Assembly: GCA_937875975.1 (NCBI GenBank)
Contig: CALEEU010000005.1
Location: 1-26,560 of the forward strand
Direction of reading: 5' to 3'
From: an uncultured Opitutia bacterium
GTDB taxonomy: Bacteria > Verrucomicrobiota > Verrucomicrobiia > Opitutales > UBA953
DNA: 26,560 nt
Both the position numbers and the translations under genes were made by a program. Positions 7,879 to 16,174 of the stretch are shown here, one piece after another. Under the pieces are notes generated by a model. That model searched no databases and was not told the origin of the DNA. It saw only the letters and a program-made list of their open reading frames with translations. How positions within the stretch are numbered: the stretch's first letter is position 1; every line of letters starts with the position of its first letter.

Positions 7879-9067
7879 AAGCCCCCAGGCAGATTCGTTC
7901 GACGGCCGCATTGAAGCCCTCCGCGTCGCCCAGAATCTCCACCTCTAAGCGGACGAACATCAAAGGAATCAGGGGGCGAAAACGTGCCTGTAAGCGGACC
8001 GCGTCCTTCTCCGTCGTGATGATCATCTCGGCCTTGGCCTGGATGGCCTGATCGAGGACCTCGTCGAGGTCTTCGTCCGCGAAAGCGTGGTGATCAAGGA
8101 AGCGGCGGTTGGAGACGATCTTCGCGCCGTGGTTGGTCAGGATCTCCTCGAAGCGCTCCGGGGTCGCGATGCCCGAGAAGGCCGCGATGCGACGACCTTT
8201 CAGGTCCGACATGGGCAAGCGCTTCGGACCGTCGACTTCGACGAGCTCGCGAGCGCTGTGCGAGCACGCGATGATCTCAGCCTTGGCATTATGCCGACGG
8301 ATGAGGCTGACTAAGTCGGGATCGGGCGGACCAACCGACTTCGTCACGAAGACATAGGAAGCCCGGCTCAGATTGGAAATCGGTTCCCGCAGGACGCCAC
8401 GCGGAAGGAGCGAGCCGTTGCCAAAGGGGTCACGGCTGTCGACAAGGAGCAGGTTGATCTGCCCGCGCAGCGGAAGGTACTGAAGTCCATCGTCGAGCAG
8501 GATCGTATCCACGCCGAAGCGTCGGAGCGCGAAGCGGCCGCCCTCGACGCGGTCGCGATCGACGATGACAATGACCCCTTCACCGCACAGGTTCTGGGCG
8601 AGCATGTAGGGCTCGTCACCCGCCTCATCAGGACCGACCAGGACCGTCTTACCGTCGGAAACTACGAGCGGATCAGGGCGGCTACCTTGCGTCAGCCAAC
8701 GCCAGAACCGTTTCAGCATCGAATCCGAAGCTCCTTTATACCCACGTGAAAGGATGGCCACTTTGCGTCCTCGTGCCGTGAGCACGCGGGCCATCTTGAG
8801 CACGATGGGGGTCTTCCCGGTGCCGCCGACAGTGAGATTACCCACGACCACGACCTTACAACCGAGCGGAGTGTCGCGAAAGAGCCGGTTGCGATAGAGC
8901 CAGAGCCGCAGGCGGACCAAGACCTCAAAAATCCATGAAAGGACCTTCAGGAAGGCTCCAAGCAAGGCCGCCCCAGGCCCTTTCCGGCGCTCGTAGACTA
9001 CGTCTACGGCATAACTGGCCACGACCTCTCCCAGGGAGGAAAAGAACCCTCTATGCTTCGCGGCCAT
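7856..9067 (-). CDS. lpxK: Tetraacyldisaccharide 4'-kinase LpxK
   Basis: LpxK phosphorylates the 4' position of the tetraacyldisaccharide lipid A precursor at the inner membrane, so this cell probably makes lipopolysaccharide. 403 residues from ATG 9067. A hydrophobic, membrane-associating segment (about 34-57) is followed by the P-loop GNLTVGGTGKTP (76-87), then ILSRGYKG, GDEPYMLA, VDRDRVEGG and LDDGLQYLPL, all LpxK signatures. The C-terminal half keeps AFSGIATPERF and TTEKDAVRL. The frame stays open upstream to 9364, but similarity begins around 9067 and the extension would run through panD. I see no good SD. It is divergent from panD and convergent with ppk1. Confidence 0.95.
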   Translation of the reverse strand: MAAKHRGFFSSLGEVVASYAVDVVYERRKGPGAALLGAFLKVLSWIFEVLVRLRLWLYRNRLFRDTPLGCKVVVVGNLTVGGTGKTPIVLKMARVLTARGRKVAILSRGYKGASDSMLKRFWRWLTQGSRPDPLVVSDGKTVLVGPDEAGDEPYMLAQNLCGEGVIVIVDRDRVEGGRFALRRFGVDTILLDDGLQYLPLRGQINLLLVDSRDPFGNGSLLPRGVLREPISNLSRASYVFVTKSVGPPDPDLVSLIRRHNAKAEIIACSHSARELVEVDGPKRLPMSDLKGRRIAAFSGIATPERFEEILTNHGAKIVSNRRFLDHHAFADEDLDEVLDQAIQAKAEMIITTEKDAVRLQARFRPLIPLMFVRLEVEILGDAEGFNAAVERICLGASISPSAR

Positions 9068-9133
9068 GGACGAATTGATGCAAAGTTGTTTGACGAAGGC
9101 AACCATCCCGATTGAGAAGGACGACCCAGCGCC

Positions 9134-9535
9134 ATGCTCGTACACCTGTTGCGCACCAAACTTCTCCGAGCCGAGGTCACCGCGGCTCGACTCGATTACG
9201 AGGGCTCCTTGGCCATCGATCGGGAGCTCATGGCCCTCGTCGGCATGCTCCCTTACGAGAAGATTCTGGTCGGCAACCTGGCCAACGGGGAGCGTTTCGA
9301 GACCTACGCCATCCCTGCCCCCGCCGGGACCCGCGAGGTCTGCCTTAACGGCGCCACCGCCCACCTAGGCAAGCCGGGCGACCTCCTGGTCATCATGACC
9401 TTCACCCAGATGGAAGAATCTGCCGCCTCGACCTGGAAACCCCGGACCGCCACCCTCGCCGAGGGTAACCGTCGTATCGTCCGCCTCGAGAACCCCGACG
9501 TCCCCACCTCCCTCCTGACCACCTTCCAACGATGA
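9134..9535 (+). CDS. panD: Aspartate 1-decarboxylase PanD
   Basis: PanD converts L-aspartate to beta-alanine for pantothenate and CoA. It is made as a proenzyme that cleaves itself to form a pyruvoyl cofactor. 133 residues, normal size. The cleavage site YEGS puts Gly24-Ser25 exactly where E. coli PanD has it. K9, Y22, R54, T57 and Y58 are all present, as is the NGATAHLGKPGD stretch near residues 73-84. The start ATG 9134 lies 66 nt from the divergent lpxK start. Its stop overlaps the next start by 4 nt (ATGA), so coupling with the aminotransferase is likely. No other pantothenate gene is in the window. Confidence 0.95.
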   Translation: MLVHLLRTKLLRAEVTAARLDYEGSLAIDRELMALVGMLPYEKILVGNLANGERFETYAIPAPAGTREVCLNGATAHLGKPGDLLVIMTFTQMEESAASTWKPRTATLAEGNRRIVRLENPDVPTSLLTTFQR

Positions 9536-10611
9536 GCTATCGTCTATATATACCCGGACCCCTGACCGTCTCCGATTCGATCATCCAAGCCATGGGCAAA
9601 CCCATGGTCGGACACCGTTCCGGCGACTTCGTCAAACTGTACAACGACATGCAGCCCCGCCTGCAGTCCATGTTCTACACCCAGGACCCGGTCTATCTCG
9701 CCACCAGCTCCGCCTGGGGCGTGATGGAAGGCGCCCTCCGTAACGTTTGCCGCAAAGGCGTACTCAACTGCATGAACGGTGCGTTCTCCGATAAGTGGAA
9801 CGACGTCGCCAAGCGCTGCGGCAAGTATGCCGAAGCACTCCAATTCGACTGGGGCAAGCCCATCGACCCAGAAGCCGTCCGCAAGGCCCTCGCCACCGGC
9901 AAGTTCGACTGCATCACCTTCATCCACTCCGAGACCTCCACCGGCACCCTCTCGCCTATCGCCGACATCATGGCCGTGGTCCGCGAGTTCCCCGACGTGA
10001 TCTCGATTGCCGATACCGTCAGCTCCTTCTCGACCATTCCGATCAAGAAGGACGAGCTCGGCATCGATATCTTCCTGACTGGCTCGCAGAAGGCCCTGGC
10101 CCTACCCCCCGGCCTGGCGATCTTCGCCGTCAGCGAGCGTGCCCGTGAACGTGCTAAGCAGTCCCCTGACCGCGGCTACTACTTCGACCTGATCGAGTTC
10201 CATGATAACCACGTCAAGGGCATGACCCCCTCGACTCCGTGTATCTCCCTCTTCTACGGACTCCAGCAGCGCCTGCTCGAAGTCGAAGCCGAAGGCCTCG
10301 ACAACCGCCACGCCCGCCACATCCGCCTGAACGAACGCATGCGCGCCTGGGGCCTCGCCAAGGGCTACTCGCTCCTGCCGGAAATCCAATTCGGCACCCG
10401 TGGCCTCAACTGCTTCAAGAACGACCGCAACGCCGACCTCGAGCGCCTGAACAAGACCCTGAAGTCTCGCCACAAGCTCGTCATCGACGGCGGCTACGGC
10501 AAGCTGAAGGGCAAGACTTTCCGTATCTCCAACATGGGAGACGAGACCGACGCCACCATTTCCACCCTGATTGCCGCCCTTGACGACTCCTTCGCCGAGC
10601 AGGGAATGTAA
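9532..10611 (+). CDS. Class V PLP-dependent aminotransferase (alanine/serine-glyoxylate or phosphoserine type)
   Basis: 359 residues with the fold type I pattern of the COG0075-like group: IPGPLTVSDSIIQAM at the N-terminus, HSETSTG (132-138), IADTVSSF with D161 for the PLP ring nitrogen, and TGSQKALALPPG with K187 as the Schiff-base lysine. Family members act as serine-pyruvate, alanine-glyoxylate or, in some lineages, phosphoserine aminotransferases; the sequence alone does not decide. It overlaps panD by 4 nt, which suggests a shared role around aspartate/beta-alanine or plain co-expression. Codon use is strongly biased to C-ending codons, suggesting high expression. topB follows after 31 nt. 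Confidence 0.85.
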   Translation: MSYRLYIPGPLTVSDSIIQAMGKPMVGHRSGDFVKLYNDMQPRLQSMFYTQDPVYLATSSAWGVMEGALRNVCRKGVLNCMNGAFSDKWNDVAKRCGKYAEALQFDWGKPIDPEAVRKALATGKFDCITFIHSETSTGTLSPIADIMAVVREFPDVISIADTVSSFSTIPIKKDELGIDIFLTGSQKALALPPGLAIFAVSERARERAKQSPDRGYYFDLIEFHDNHVKGMTPSTPCISLFYGLQQRLLEVEAEGLDNRHARHIRLNERMRAWGLAKGYSLLPEIQFGTRGLNCFKNDRNADLERLNKTLKSRHKLVIDGGYGKLKGKTFRISNMGDETDATISTLIAALDDSFAEQGM

Positions 10612-10642
10612 CCGGATTTGACAATCGGTTATCATCCTACGC

Positions 10643-13381
10643 ATGCGCAAGAAATCATCCAAGTCGTCCGACGAAGTTTCCGCCCCCGCCGGTTCCAAGA
10701 TCCTCGTCATCGCCGAGAAGCCCTCGGTAGCGACCGATCTGGCTAAGGTCCTCAAGGTACCCAAGGCCACCAGCGATTACTTCGAGAACGAGAAGTGGGT
10801 GATCAGTTCTTCCATCGGACACGTGGTACGCCTCGTGGATCCGGATGATATCGATCCGAAATTCAAGCGCTGGACCCTCAAGGATCTCCCGATTGATCCG
10901 GCCAAGTTCGACGGCACCGCCAGCCCCGATATCCTCAAGGCTGTCATCAGCGAACGTAACAACGGTGACCGCTACAAGCTGCTGAAGAAGCTCCTGAACC
11001 GCCCGGACGTCGGCACAGTCGTCAATGCCTGCGATGCCGGCCGCGAAGGGGAACTCATCTTCCACTACGTCTACCAGCTCGCGAAGTGCAAACTGCCCTG
11101 CCAGCGCCTCTGGCTGGCGAGCATGACGAACACCGCCATCGCCGAAGCCTTCGACCACCTTCTCCCCGCGGAAGCCAAGCAGGGGCTACTCGACGCCGCC
11201 ATCTGCCGCTCCCAGGCCGACTGGCTGGTCGGCATGACCGCTAGCCGCTTCTCGACCATCATCATCGGCGGCGCGAAGCGCGAAGTCTTCTCCGTCGGTC
11301 GCGTCCAGACCCCCACGCTCATGCTCATCGTAAAGCGTGAGCTCGAGATCCGTAATTTCGTCCCAAAGACCTTCTGGAAGATCGAAGGCGACTTCGGAGT
11401 CTCCAACGGCGGCTACCGCGGTGCCGCCCAAGTGCCTGGCGTCGCCGACCGGAAGGAAGCCGAACGCTTCTATGATGAAGCCCAAGCCCGTAAAGTGGCT
11501 GAGGAGTCGATCAAGATTGGCACCGGCATCGTCACCGACGAGCGCAAGCCAAAGAAGGAAAGCGCCCCACGCCTCTTCGACCTCACGACCCTTCAGCGCG
11601 AAGGCAATCGCCGCTTCGGCTTCTCGGCCAAGACCACCCTCGGTGTCGCCCAGGCTCTTTACGAAAAGCACAAGGCACTCACCTACCCTCGTACCGACTC
11701 GCAGTACCTGCCCGAGGATTACCTGCCGAACGCCAAGGCGGCCCTCCAGTCGCTCGAGGGCGCCCACCCCGCCGGCGTCTTCGCCAAGGAAGCCCTGCGC
11801 AGCGGCTGGGTGGATTCCGCCGGCCGCCGTGTCTTCGACAATAAGAAGGTCAGCGACCACTTCGCCATCATCCCGACGGGTACCGTCCCGCACGGCCTGA
11901 CCGACGTCGAACAGAAGATCTACGACCTCGTCGTCCGTCGCTTCGTCGCCGTCTTCTTCCCGATGGCCGAATTCGAGGAGACCGTCCGCACGACCCTCGT
12001 CGGTGAACATAATTTCCGCACGACTGGCAAAGTCCTCGTCGTCGCTGGTTGGCGCGCCGTCTGGGGCCAAGAAGCCGAAGCTGAGGAAGATAAAGACAAG
12101 GAAGGCTCCGCTAGCCTCCCCGCCCTCGCTTCCGCCGACGGCGCCCCCGCCAAGGCCAAGGTCCACGGCGTCGACGTCAAGGAAGACGCGACCAAGCCGC
12201 CGGCCCGCTACAACGAAGCCTCTCTTCTCGGCGCGATGGAAAATGCCGGCAAGCTCGTCGACGACGAAGCCCTCGCCGAAGCGATGAAGGAACGCGGCCT
12301 CGGTACGCCCGCCACCCGCGCGGCGACCATCGAAGAACTCCTCGCGAAGACCTACATCGAGCGCCAAGGCAAAGAGCTCGTCCCTCTCGCCAAAGCCTTC
12401 CAGCTCCACCAATTCCTGCACGCCAAGGAGATGGGCGTTTTCACGGAGCCCCAGATGACGGGCGAATGGGAATATAAGCTTAAGCAGATCGAGCACGGCA
12501 AGATGGGCCCTCGCGAGTTCATGAAGGAAATCAAGGAGCTCCTTGAAATCATCGTGAAGAAAGGCGCCGTGAAGCCGCCTTCGCTTGAACTGTCCCCGCA
12601 GGTCCTCTCTCCGACCGACGGCAAGCCGCTGCAGACCGACGGCGAGAAATATTTCTCCCAGGACACGGTCGGCACGACCGATCGCCCCAAGCTGACCATC
12701 TACGTCGGCATGAACGGACACGCGATCACCCCGACCGAAGTCGCCGAACTGATCGAGAAGCGTCGCATCGGACCGTTCTCAGACTTCCGGTCGATGAAAT
12801 CGGGCAAGAACTTCACGGGCTACATCGACCTCGTCGATCCGGACACGATCAAGCCTCGCGGCACCGAAGTGAAGACCGAGGCCGCCCCTGCCCCTGCCGC
12901 CGAAGGCGAAGAAGCCAAGCCGGCCAAAGCCCCACGCAAAACCAAGCCCAAGGCCCCCAGCGGCAAGCTCAAGGCTGTGCTCTACTTCCCTCCCCGCGAA
13001 GGCGCGGATGGCAACCCGGACGCCTTCGACGCCGAATGGCCCGTCCTCGGTGCCTGCCCCGTCAGCGGCCTGGCTGTCCAGCACACGCCCACCGCAGGTT
13101 ACCGTGTTTGCCCGCACAAGGCCCAGGAAGCCGGCGCCAAGAAGACGTTCAGCCTCAACTCCGAGATGCTCAAGTCGCCGATCTCCGCCGACGACGTCCG
13201 CAAGCTCCTCAACGAAGGCAAGACCGGGCTCAAGAAGTTCGTCTCCAATCGGACCAAACGTACCTTCGAAGCCTTCCTTGTCGCCGACAAGCAGAAGGGC
13301 TGGTGGTTCGAATTCCCCCCGCGCAAGCCACGTGCTCCCAAAGGGGCGCCCGCGGAGAAGAAGTCAGACGAGCCTTTCTGA
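10643..13381 (+). CDS. topB: DNA topoisomerase III (type IA) with long C-terminal extension
   Basis: This enzyme passes one DNA strand through a transient break in the other. 912 residues, longer than the roughly 650 of E. coli TopB. The Toprim domain opens with ILVIAEKPSVA (20-30) and has NACDAGREGELIF (128-140). The catalytic tyrosine is Y348 in ALTYPRTDSQYLP, a TopB-type motif. GLGTPATRAATIE (552-564) is also conserved. The tail has two short Toprim-associated C-terminal repeats (about 695-730 and 847-882), separated by an Ala/Pro/Lys linker (742-775), and a lone Cys pair (C805, C823) that may be a decayed zinc ribbon. A low-complexity acidic/Ala insert occurs at 477-505. ATG 10643 has a poor SD. 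Its stop abuts that of the convergent gene. Confidence 0.92.
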   Translation: MRKKSSKSSDEVSAPAGSKILVIAEKPSVATDLAKVLKVPKATSDYFENEKWVISSSIGHVVRLVDPDDIDPKFKRWTLKDLPIDPAKFDGTASPDILKAVISERNNGDRYKLLKKLLNRPDVGTVVNACDAGREGELIFHYVYQLAKCKLPCQRLWLASMTNTAIAEAFDHLLPAEAKQGLLDAAICRSQADWLVGMTASRFSTIIIGGAKREVFSVGRVQTPTLMLIVKRELEIRNFVPKTFWKIEGDFGVSNGGYRGAAQVPGVADRKEAERFYDEAQARKVAEESIKIGTGIVTDERKPKKESAPRLFDLTTLQREGNRRFGFSAKTTLGVAQALYEKHKALTYPRTDSQYLPEDYLPNAKAALQSLEGAHPAGVFAKEALRSGWVDSAGRRVFDNKKVSDHFAIIPTGTVPHGLTDVEQKIYDLVVRRFVAVFFPMAEFEETVRTTLVGEHNFRTTGKVLVVAGWRAVWGQEAEAEEDKDKEGSASLPALASADGAPAKAKVHGVDVKEDATKPPARYNEASLLGAMENAGKLVDDEALAEAMKERGLGTPATRAATIEELLAKTYIERQGKELVPLAKAFQLHQFLHAKEMGVFTEPQMTGEWEYKLKQIEHGKMGPREFMKEIKELLEIIVKKGAVKPPSLELSPQVLSPTDGKPLQTDGEKYFSQDTVGTTDRPKLTIYVGMNGHAITPTEVAELIEKRRIGPFSDFRSMKSGKNFTGYIDLVDPDTIKPRGTEVKTEAAPAPAAEGEEAKPAKAPRKTKPKAPSGKLKAVLYFPPREGADGNPDAFDAEWPVLGACPVSGLAVQHTPTAGYRVCPHKAQEAGAKKTFSLNSEMLKSPISADDVRKLLNEGKTGLKKFVSNRTKRTFEAFLVADKQKGWWFEFPPRKPRAPKGAPAEKKSDEPF

Positions 13382-14152
13382 TCAGCGCTCCCAGCTCTGA
13401 CGCGGGATACGCTCGAGCAAACTGATCTTCAGTTCCTTCTCCATCTCGCGAAGCCTCGCCAGGTCATCAGGTGAGCCGTCCATCCTGGGGCGCATGCGCG
13501 TAAGCCAGTAATCGCGGTACCAACGATAGGCTTCCGGCTTCCGTCCCGCATTCCAGTCGAAGTCGGCGCAGAAACGCGCCGCATACCAAGGGGCATCCGC
13601 GGCGTCTGCGGCCTGGCGGTAATAATTTGCGGCAAGGGTGAAGTCTTTCAACTTACCTTCGGCGAGGAAACCTGCAGCCAACAATAAGGCTGTGCGATGA
13701 CGGGCATGAGCCATGCCTTCCTCCAAAACGTCTAGTCCCCGCCGTCCATATTGGCGAAAAAGTCGCTCTTGAGTTTCCGTCGGCACCTTAGCATAGCCGC
13801 CCCGGCGCCGGATCTCCCAGTGCGCCATATCGAGACCGATACGCAGTCCGGCGTTCTCCCAGAAATAACGGGCATGCGGATCAAGGGTGCAGGCCGTGCG
13901 CATGAAGGCTTCGCAACCGGGACGATCGCGACGCTCCCAAAAGACGTAACTACGGATCCAAGCGAAATCTGCGACGACCGTACGGAGACCACCCAGCACG
14001 CCGAGCAGTACCCCCTGCCCGAGCGTAGGCTCAAGCTCCTTGCGGCCGATTTCGGGGATACTCGGCCGAACCCGACGCCAAGAGGACTCGGCCAAAGCCC
14101 CGGCGATGAGGATAAGCACGCCGACCAACAACCAAGGGGCGAAGCGACGCAT
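13382..14152 (-). CDS. Unrecognised membrane-anchored helical (TPR-like) protein of an ABC operon
   Basis: 256 residues from ATG 14152. An N-terminal hydrophobic segment (about 5-22, after MRR) should anchor it in the membrane. A second, weaker hydrophobic stretch with LGGLRTVVADFAWIRSYVFWERRD follows at about 50-73. The rest is helical and rich in Ala, Arg and Tyr/Trp, with repeat-like pieces (HARYFWENAGLRIGLDMAHW; NYYRQAADAADAPWYAARF) resembling tetratricopeptide helices. I know of no assigned function. Its ATG overlaps the permease stop by 1 nt (TGATG), so it is almost certainly co-translated with the ABC transporter and may act with it. Its stop abuts the topB stop in the palindrome TGATCA. 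Confidence 0.8.
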   Translation of the reverse strand: MRRFAPWLLVGVLILIAGALAESSWRRVRPSIPEIGRKELEPTLGQGVLLGVLGGLRTVVADFAWIRSYVFWERRDRPGCEAFMRTACTLDPHARYFWENAGLRIGLDMAHWEIRRRGGYAKVPTETQERLFRQYGRRGLDVLEEGMAHARHRTALLLAAGFLAEGKLKDFTLAANYYRQAADAADAPWYAARFCADFDWNAGRKPEAYRWYRDYWLTRMRPRMDGSPDDLARLREMEKELKISLLERIPRQSWER

Positions 14153-14985
14153 CAGATTTCCCTCTGACGGAAGATCAGCGATCCCAGGGTCAGGTAGGCT
14201 ACGAGGTAGGCCAGCCCCGAGAGGCATACCGCAATCAGCGCACCTTCCTCGACCGCCGAGGAACCAAGCACGAGCGCGTCAGCGAGATTGAATTGCTGAA
14301 GATTCGGAATCAGCCGGGTGCTGATCCAAAGGAAGGCGGCATAAGCGGGCGAATCCGTGGGACGAAGAAAAGCGTCCTGCGCGATCCACTGGAGCTGACC
14401 GGCGACGACCGCCAGAGAGCCGACCACCACCGTGAAAAGGAAGGTGCGGGCCAAAGAGGAGATGGCGAGAACGATGGCAATCACCACGCCCAGGCGAAGC
14501 CATTGGAGCAGCACCAGCTGACAGAGGCCAACGATACTGAAAGTAGTGGGGATTCTTCCCGCCTGCTCAGCCGCAGCAATCAGCTCCTGCTCGCGTGCCC
14601 ACAGGACCACGCCCTGCAGGCTGGCTAACACCAAGACAAAGACGCCCAATACCGCCCAGGCGCCGAAGAACTTGCCCAGCAAGAATTCTGGGCGACTCAA
14701 AGGCTTGGCGAGCAAAGTGAGCGCGGTCTTGTTGTCGATTTCACTAAAGAACAGTTGGGCGGTCATGACCACCGCGAGTACCGAACCGAAGAAGAACATA
14801 CCCCCGAAGCCAAAGTCGGCGATGAACTTCAGTTCGCCATGACCGAAGTCGAAGACCCGGAGCGAGACGGAGGAAAGGACCATTGCGGCGCTGAGCACGA
14901 GCAGGAAGGCGAAAAAGCGCTGGCGGACGGCCTCCAAAAAGGTGACCCGGGAAATCCAAAGCGTACGGCGGAGGGAGTCTTTCAT
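14152..14985 (-). CDS. ABC-2 type transporter permease
   Basis: 277 residues with about six hydrophobic segments: roughly 24-43, 60-78, 108-128, 152-175, 182-198 and 250-272. The cytoplasmic stretch FFSEIDNKTALTLLAKPLSRPEFLLGK (79-105) after the second helix is typical of ABC-2 export permeases of the NosY/YhaP kind. The ATPase stop lies 1 nt before this ATG, so the two clearly form one transporter. The substrate is unknown; family members export lipids, polysaccharides, peptides or drugs. The downstream gene starts on its stop codon. Confidence 0.88.
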   Translation of the reverse strand: MKDSLRRTLWISRVTFLEAVRQRFFAFLLVLSAAMVLSSVSLRVFDFGHGELKFIADFGFGGMFFFGSVLAVVMTAQLFFSEIDNKTALTLLAKPLSRPEFLLGKFFGAWAVLGVFVLVLASLQGVVLWAREQELIAAAEQAGRIPTTFSIVGLCQLVLLQWLRLGVVIAIVLAISSLARTFLFTVVVGSLAVVAGQLQWIAQDAFLRPTDSPAYAAFLWISTRLIPNLQQFNLADALVLGSSAVEEGALIAVCLSGLAYLVAYLTLGSLIFRQREI

Positions 14986-14986
14986 A

Positions 14987-15838
14987 TTAGGCGTCGCGAC
15001 TACCAGTCACGAGTTCACGGAAGAGGTCTTCCAGGGAGCGGCGGGGATGGGTGACGGAGGTAATCTTAGCGCCATGCGCCTCGAGCGCGGCTTCGGCGGC
15101 AGTCCGCGCGGCCGGCGTCATGGCCTCGATCGTCATCACATGGCGATCACGACGGGAGAGGACATCCTCCACGGCGCCTTCAAGGACGAGTTTACCACGG
15201 TCCATGATCGCGACGCGGTCGCAGACCTGCTCGACCTGTCCGAGAAGGTGGGAGCAGAGGACGACGGTCTTTCCCTTATCGCGCATGGCATGGATCATCC
15301 GGCCGATGGAGGCTGAGCCCACGGGATCGACGCCAGCGGTAGGTTCGTCTAGGATGATGAGTTCGGGGTCATGGACCACGGCCTGGGCGAAGCCGATGCG
15401 TTGCAGCATGCCCTTCGAGTAGGTGCCAATCGGTCGCCCGGCGGCTTCCTTCATCGCAGCCAAGCCCAGCGCATCTTCGACGGCAGCATCGAGATCGGAG
15501 GCGGCGACGCCACTAAGCTGTGCACAATAGCGCACGAGTTCTCGGCCCGTAAGGAACTTATGGAAATAGGGAGCTTCCGGCAGGAAGCCGGTGCGACGAC
15601 GCGCGGCGCTAGTGGCGGAAGGTTCGCCGAGGATGCTGATTTCACCAGCGGTCGCGGAGACGAGACCCAAGACGACCTTGAGCGTGGTGCTCTTACCGCA
15701 GCCGTTGGGCCCGAGCAGTCCGTAAACTTGCCCGCGCGGGATTTCGAGGGAGAGGTCATCCACCGCACGGAGTTTGAGCCCGCGGATACCGATGCGGAAA
15801 TCCTTGGTCAGATGGCGGACGGAGATAGCGGAATTCAT
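14987..15838 (-). CDS. ABC transporter ATP-binding protein (ABC-2 type)
   Basis: 283 residues. Walker A GPNGCGKST (43-51), signature YSKGM (140-144; Ser-Lys-Gly-Met in place of LSGGQ, common in this subfamily), Walker B IILDEPTAGVD (161-171) and the switch histidine H197 in LCSH. The Q-loop position reads LPEAP, with Glu instead of Gln, also usual in CcmA/NatA-like proteins. The tail after residue 225 is a small alpha/beta extension ending SLEDLFRELV. The start ATG 15838 overlaps the acylphosphatase stop by 4 nt. It pairs with the permease downstream to power export. Confidence 0.94.
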   Translation of the reverse strand: MNSAISVRHLTKDFRIGIRGLKLRAVDDLSLEIPRGQVYGLLGPNGCGKSTTLKVVLGLVSATAGEISILGEPSATSAARRRTGFLPEAPYFHKFLTGRELVRYCAQLSGVAASDLDAAVEDALGLAAMKEAAGRPIGTYSKGMLQRIGFAQAVVHDPELIILDEPTAGVDPVGSASIGRMIHAMRDKGKTVVLCSHLLGQVEQVCDRVAIMDRGKLVLEGAVEDVLSRRDRHVMTIEAMTPAARTAAEAALEAHGAKITSVTHPRRSLEDLFRELVTGSRDA

Positions 15839-16116
15839 CGGCGGATGGCGAACTCGCGACAGGTGCGCAGTCCGGTGAAGGTCTTGATCTCCTCGCCACG
15901 AATGTGACCGTCGAGGGATTTGGCGATCTGGTCGGTAAAGGCTTCCACTTCTCCTTCGTCGCCCTCGGCGTGTAGATACACCCTGCCGTCCGTCAGGTTC
16001 TGGACGTAACCTGTCACATCATAACCACGGGCCAAACCGAGGACTTGGGCTCGAAAACCGACCCCTTGGACGTGGCCTACGTACCAGACATCACGATGGG
16101 AGACATGGGTTGACAT
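15835..16116 (-). CDS. acyP: Acylphosphatase
   Basis: Hydrolyses acyl phosphates such as carbamoyl or 1,3-bisphosphoglyceryl phosphate. 93 residues, the usual size. The signature GHVQGVGFRAQV holds the phosphate-binding loop with R22, and GYVQNLTDGRV supplies N40, the two catalytic residues of the family. It is the first gene of the minus-strand unit; its stop overlaps the ABC ATPase start by 4 nt. Joining an acylphosphatase to an ABC exporter is not an obvious functional pairing, so the link may be co-expression only. ATG 16116 has no clear SD. The promoter should lie in the 58-nt spacer shared with tatA. Confidence 0.93.
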   Translation of the reverse strand: MSTHVSHRDVWYVGHVQGVGFRAQVLGLARGYDVTGYVQNLTDGRVYLHAEGDEGEVEAFTDQIAKSLDGHIRGEEIKTFTGLRTCREFAIRR

Positions 16117-16137
16117 AACCGAGACTTATTGAAATAT

Positions 16138-16148
16138 TTGACAGTCAA
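16138..16148. promoter_or_regulatory. Short palindrome in the acyP/tatA divergent spacer
   Basis: TTGACAGTCAA is an 11-nt palindrome (5-bp arms, 1-nt centre) almost midway in the 58-nt spacer between the divergent acyP and tatA starts. On each strand it contains a TTGACA/TTGACT hexamer that would serve as a -35 element. No good -10 lies 17 nt downstream on the plus strand. It may be a shared promoter or operator core, or chance; both genes must start transcription in this gap or beyond it. Confidence 0.25.
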
Positions 16149-16174
16149 TCATTCACAGCAATCGCAATCTGACC

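Noticed and set aside
6724..7911. 395-codon minus-strand frame across the ppk1 3' half
   Set aside because: Overlaps the catalytic part of ppk1 in antisense and shows no family features.
10618..10623. Perfect TTGACA hexamer just before topB
   Set aside because: The -10 position at normal spacing falls on the topB start codon, and TATCAT at 10630 is only 6 nt away, so it cannot form a standard promoter.
11186..12721. Long open frame (511 codons) on the minus strand inside topB
   Set aside because: Antisense shadow of a well-supported topoisomerase frame; composition skewed to Gly/Leu/Asp/Glu with no recognisable domain.
16138..16166. TTGACA as a sigma-70 promoter for tatA
   Set aside because: The sequence 17 nt downstream (ATCGCA) is a poor -10; kept only as a palindrome note.
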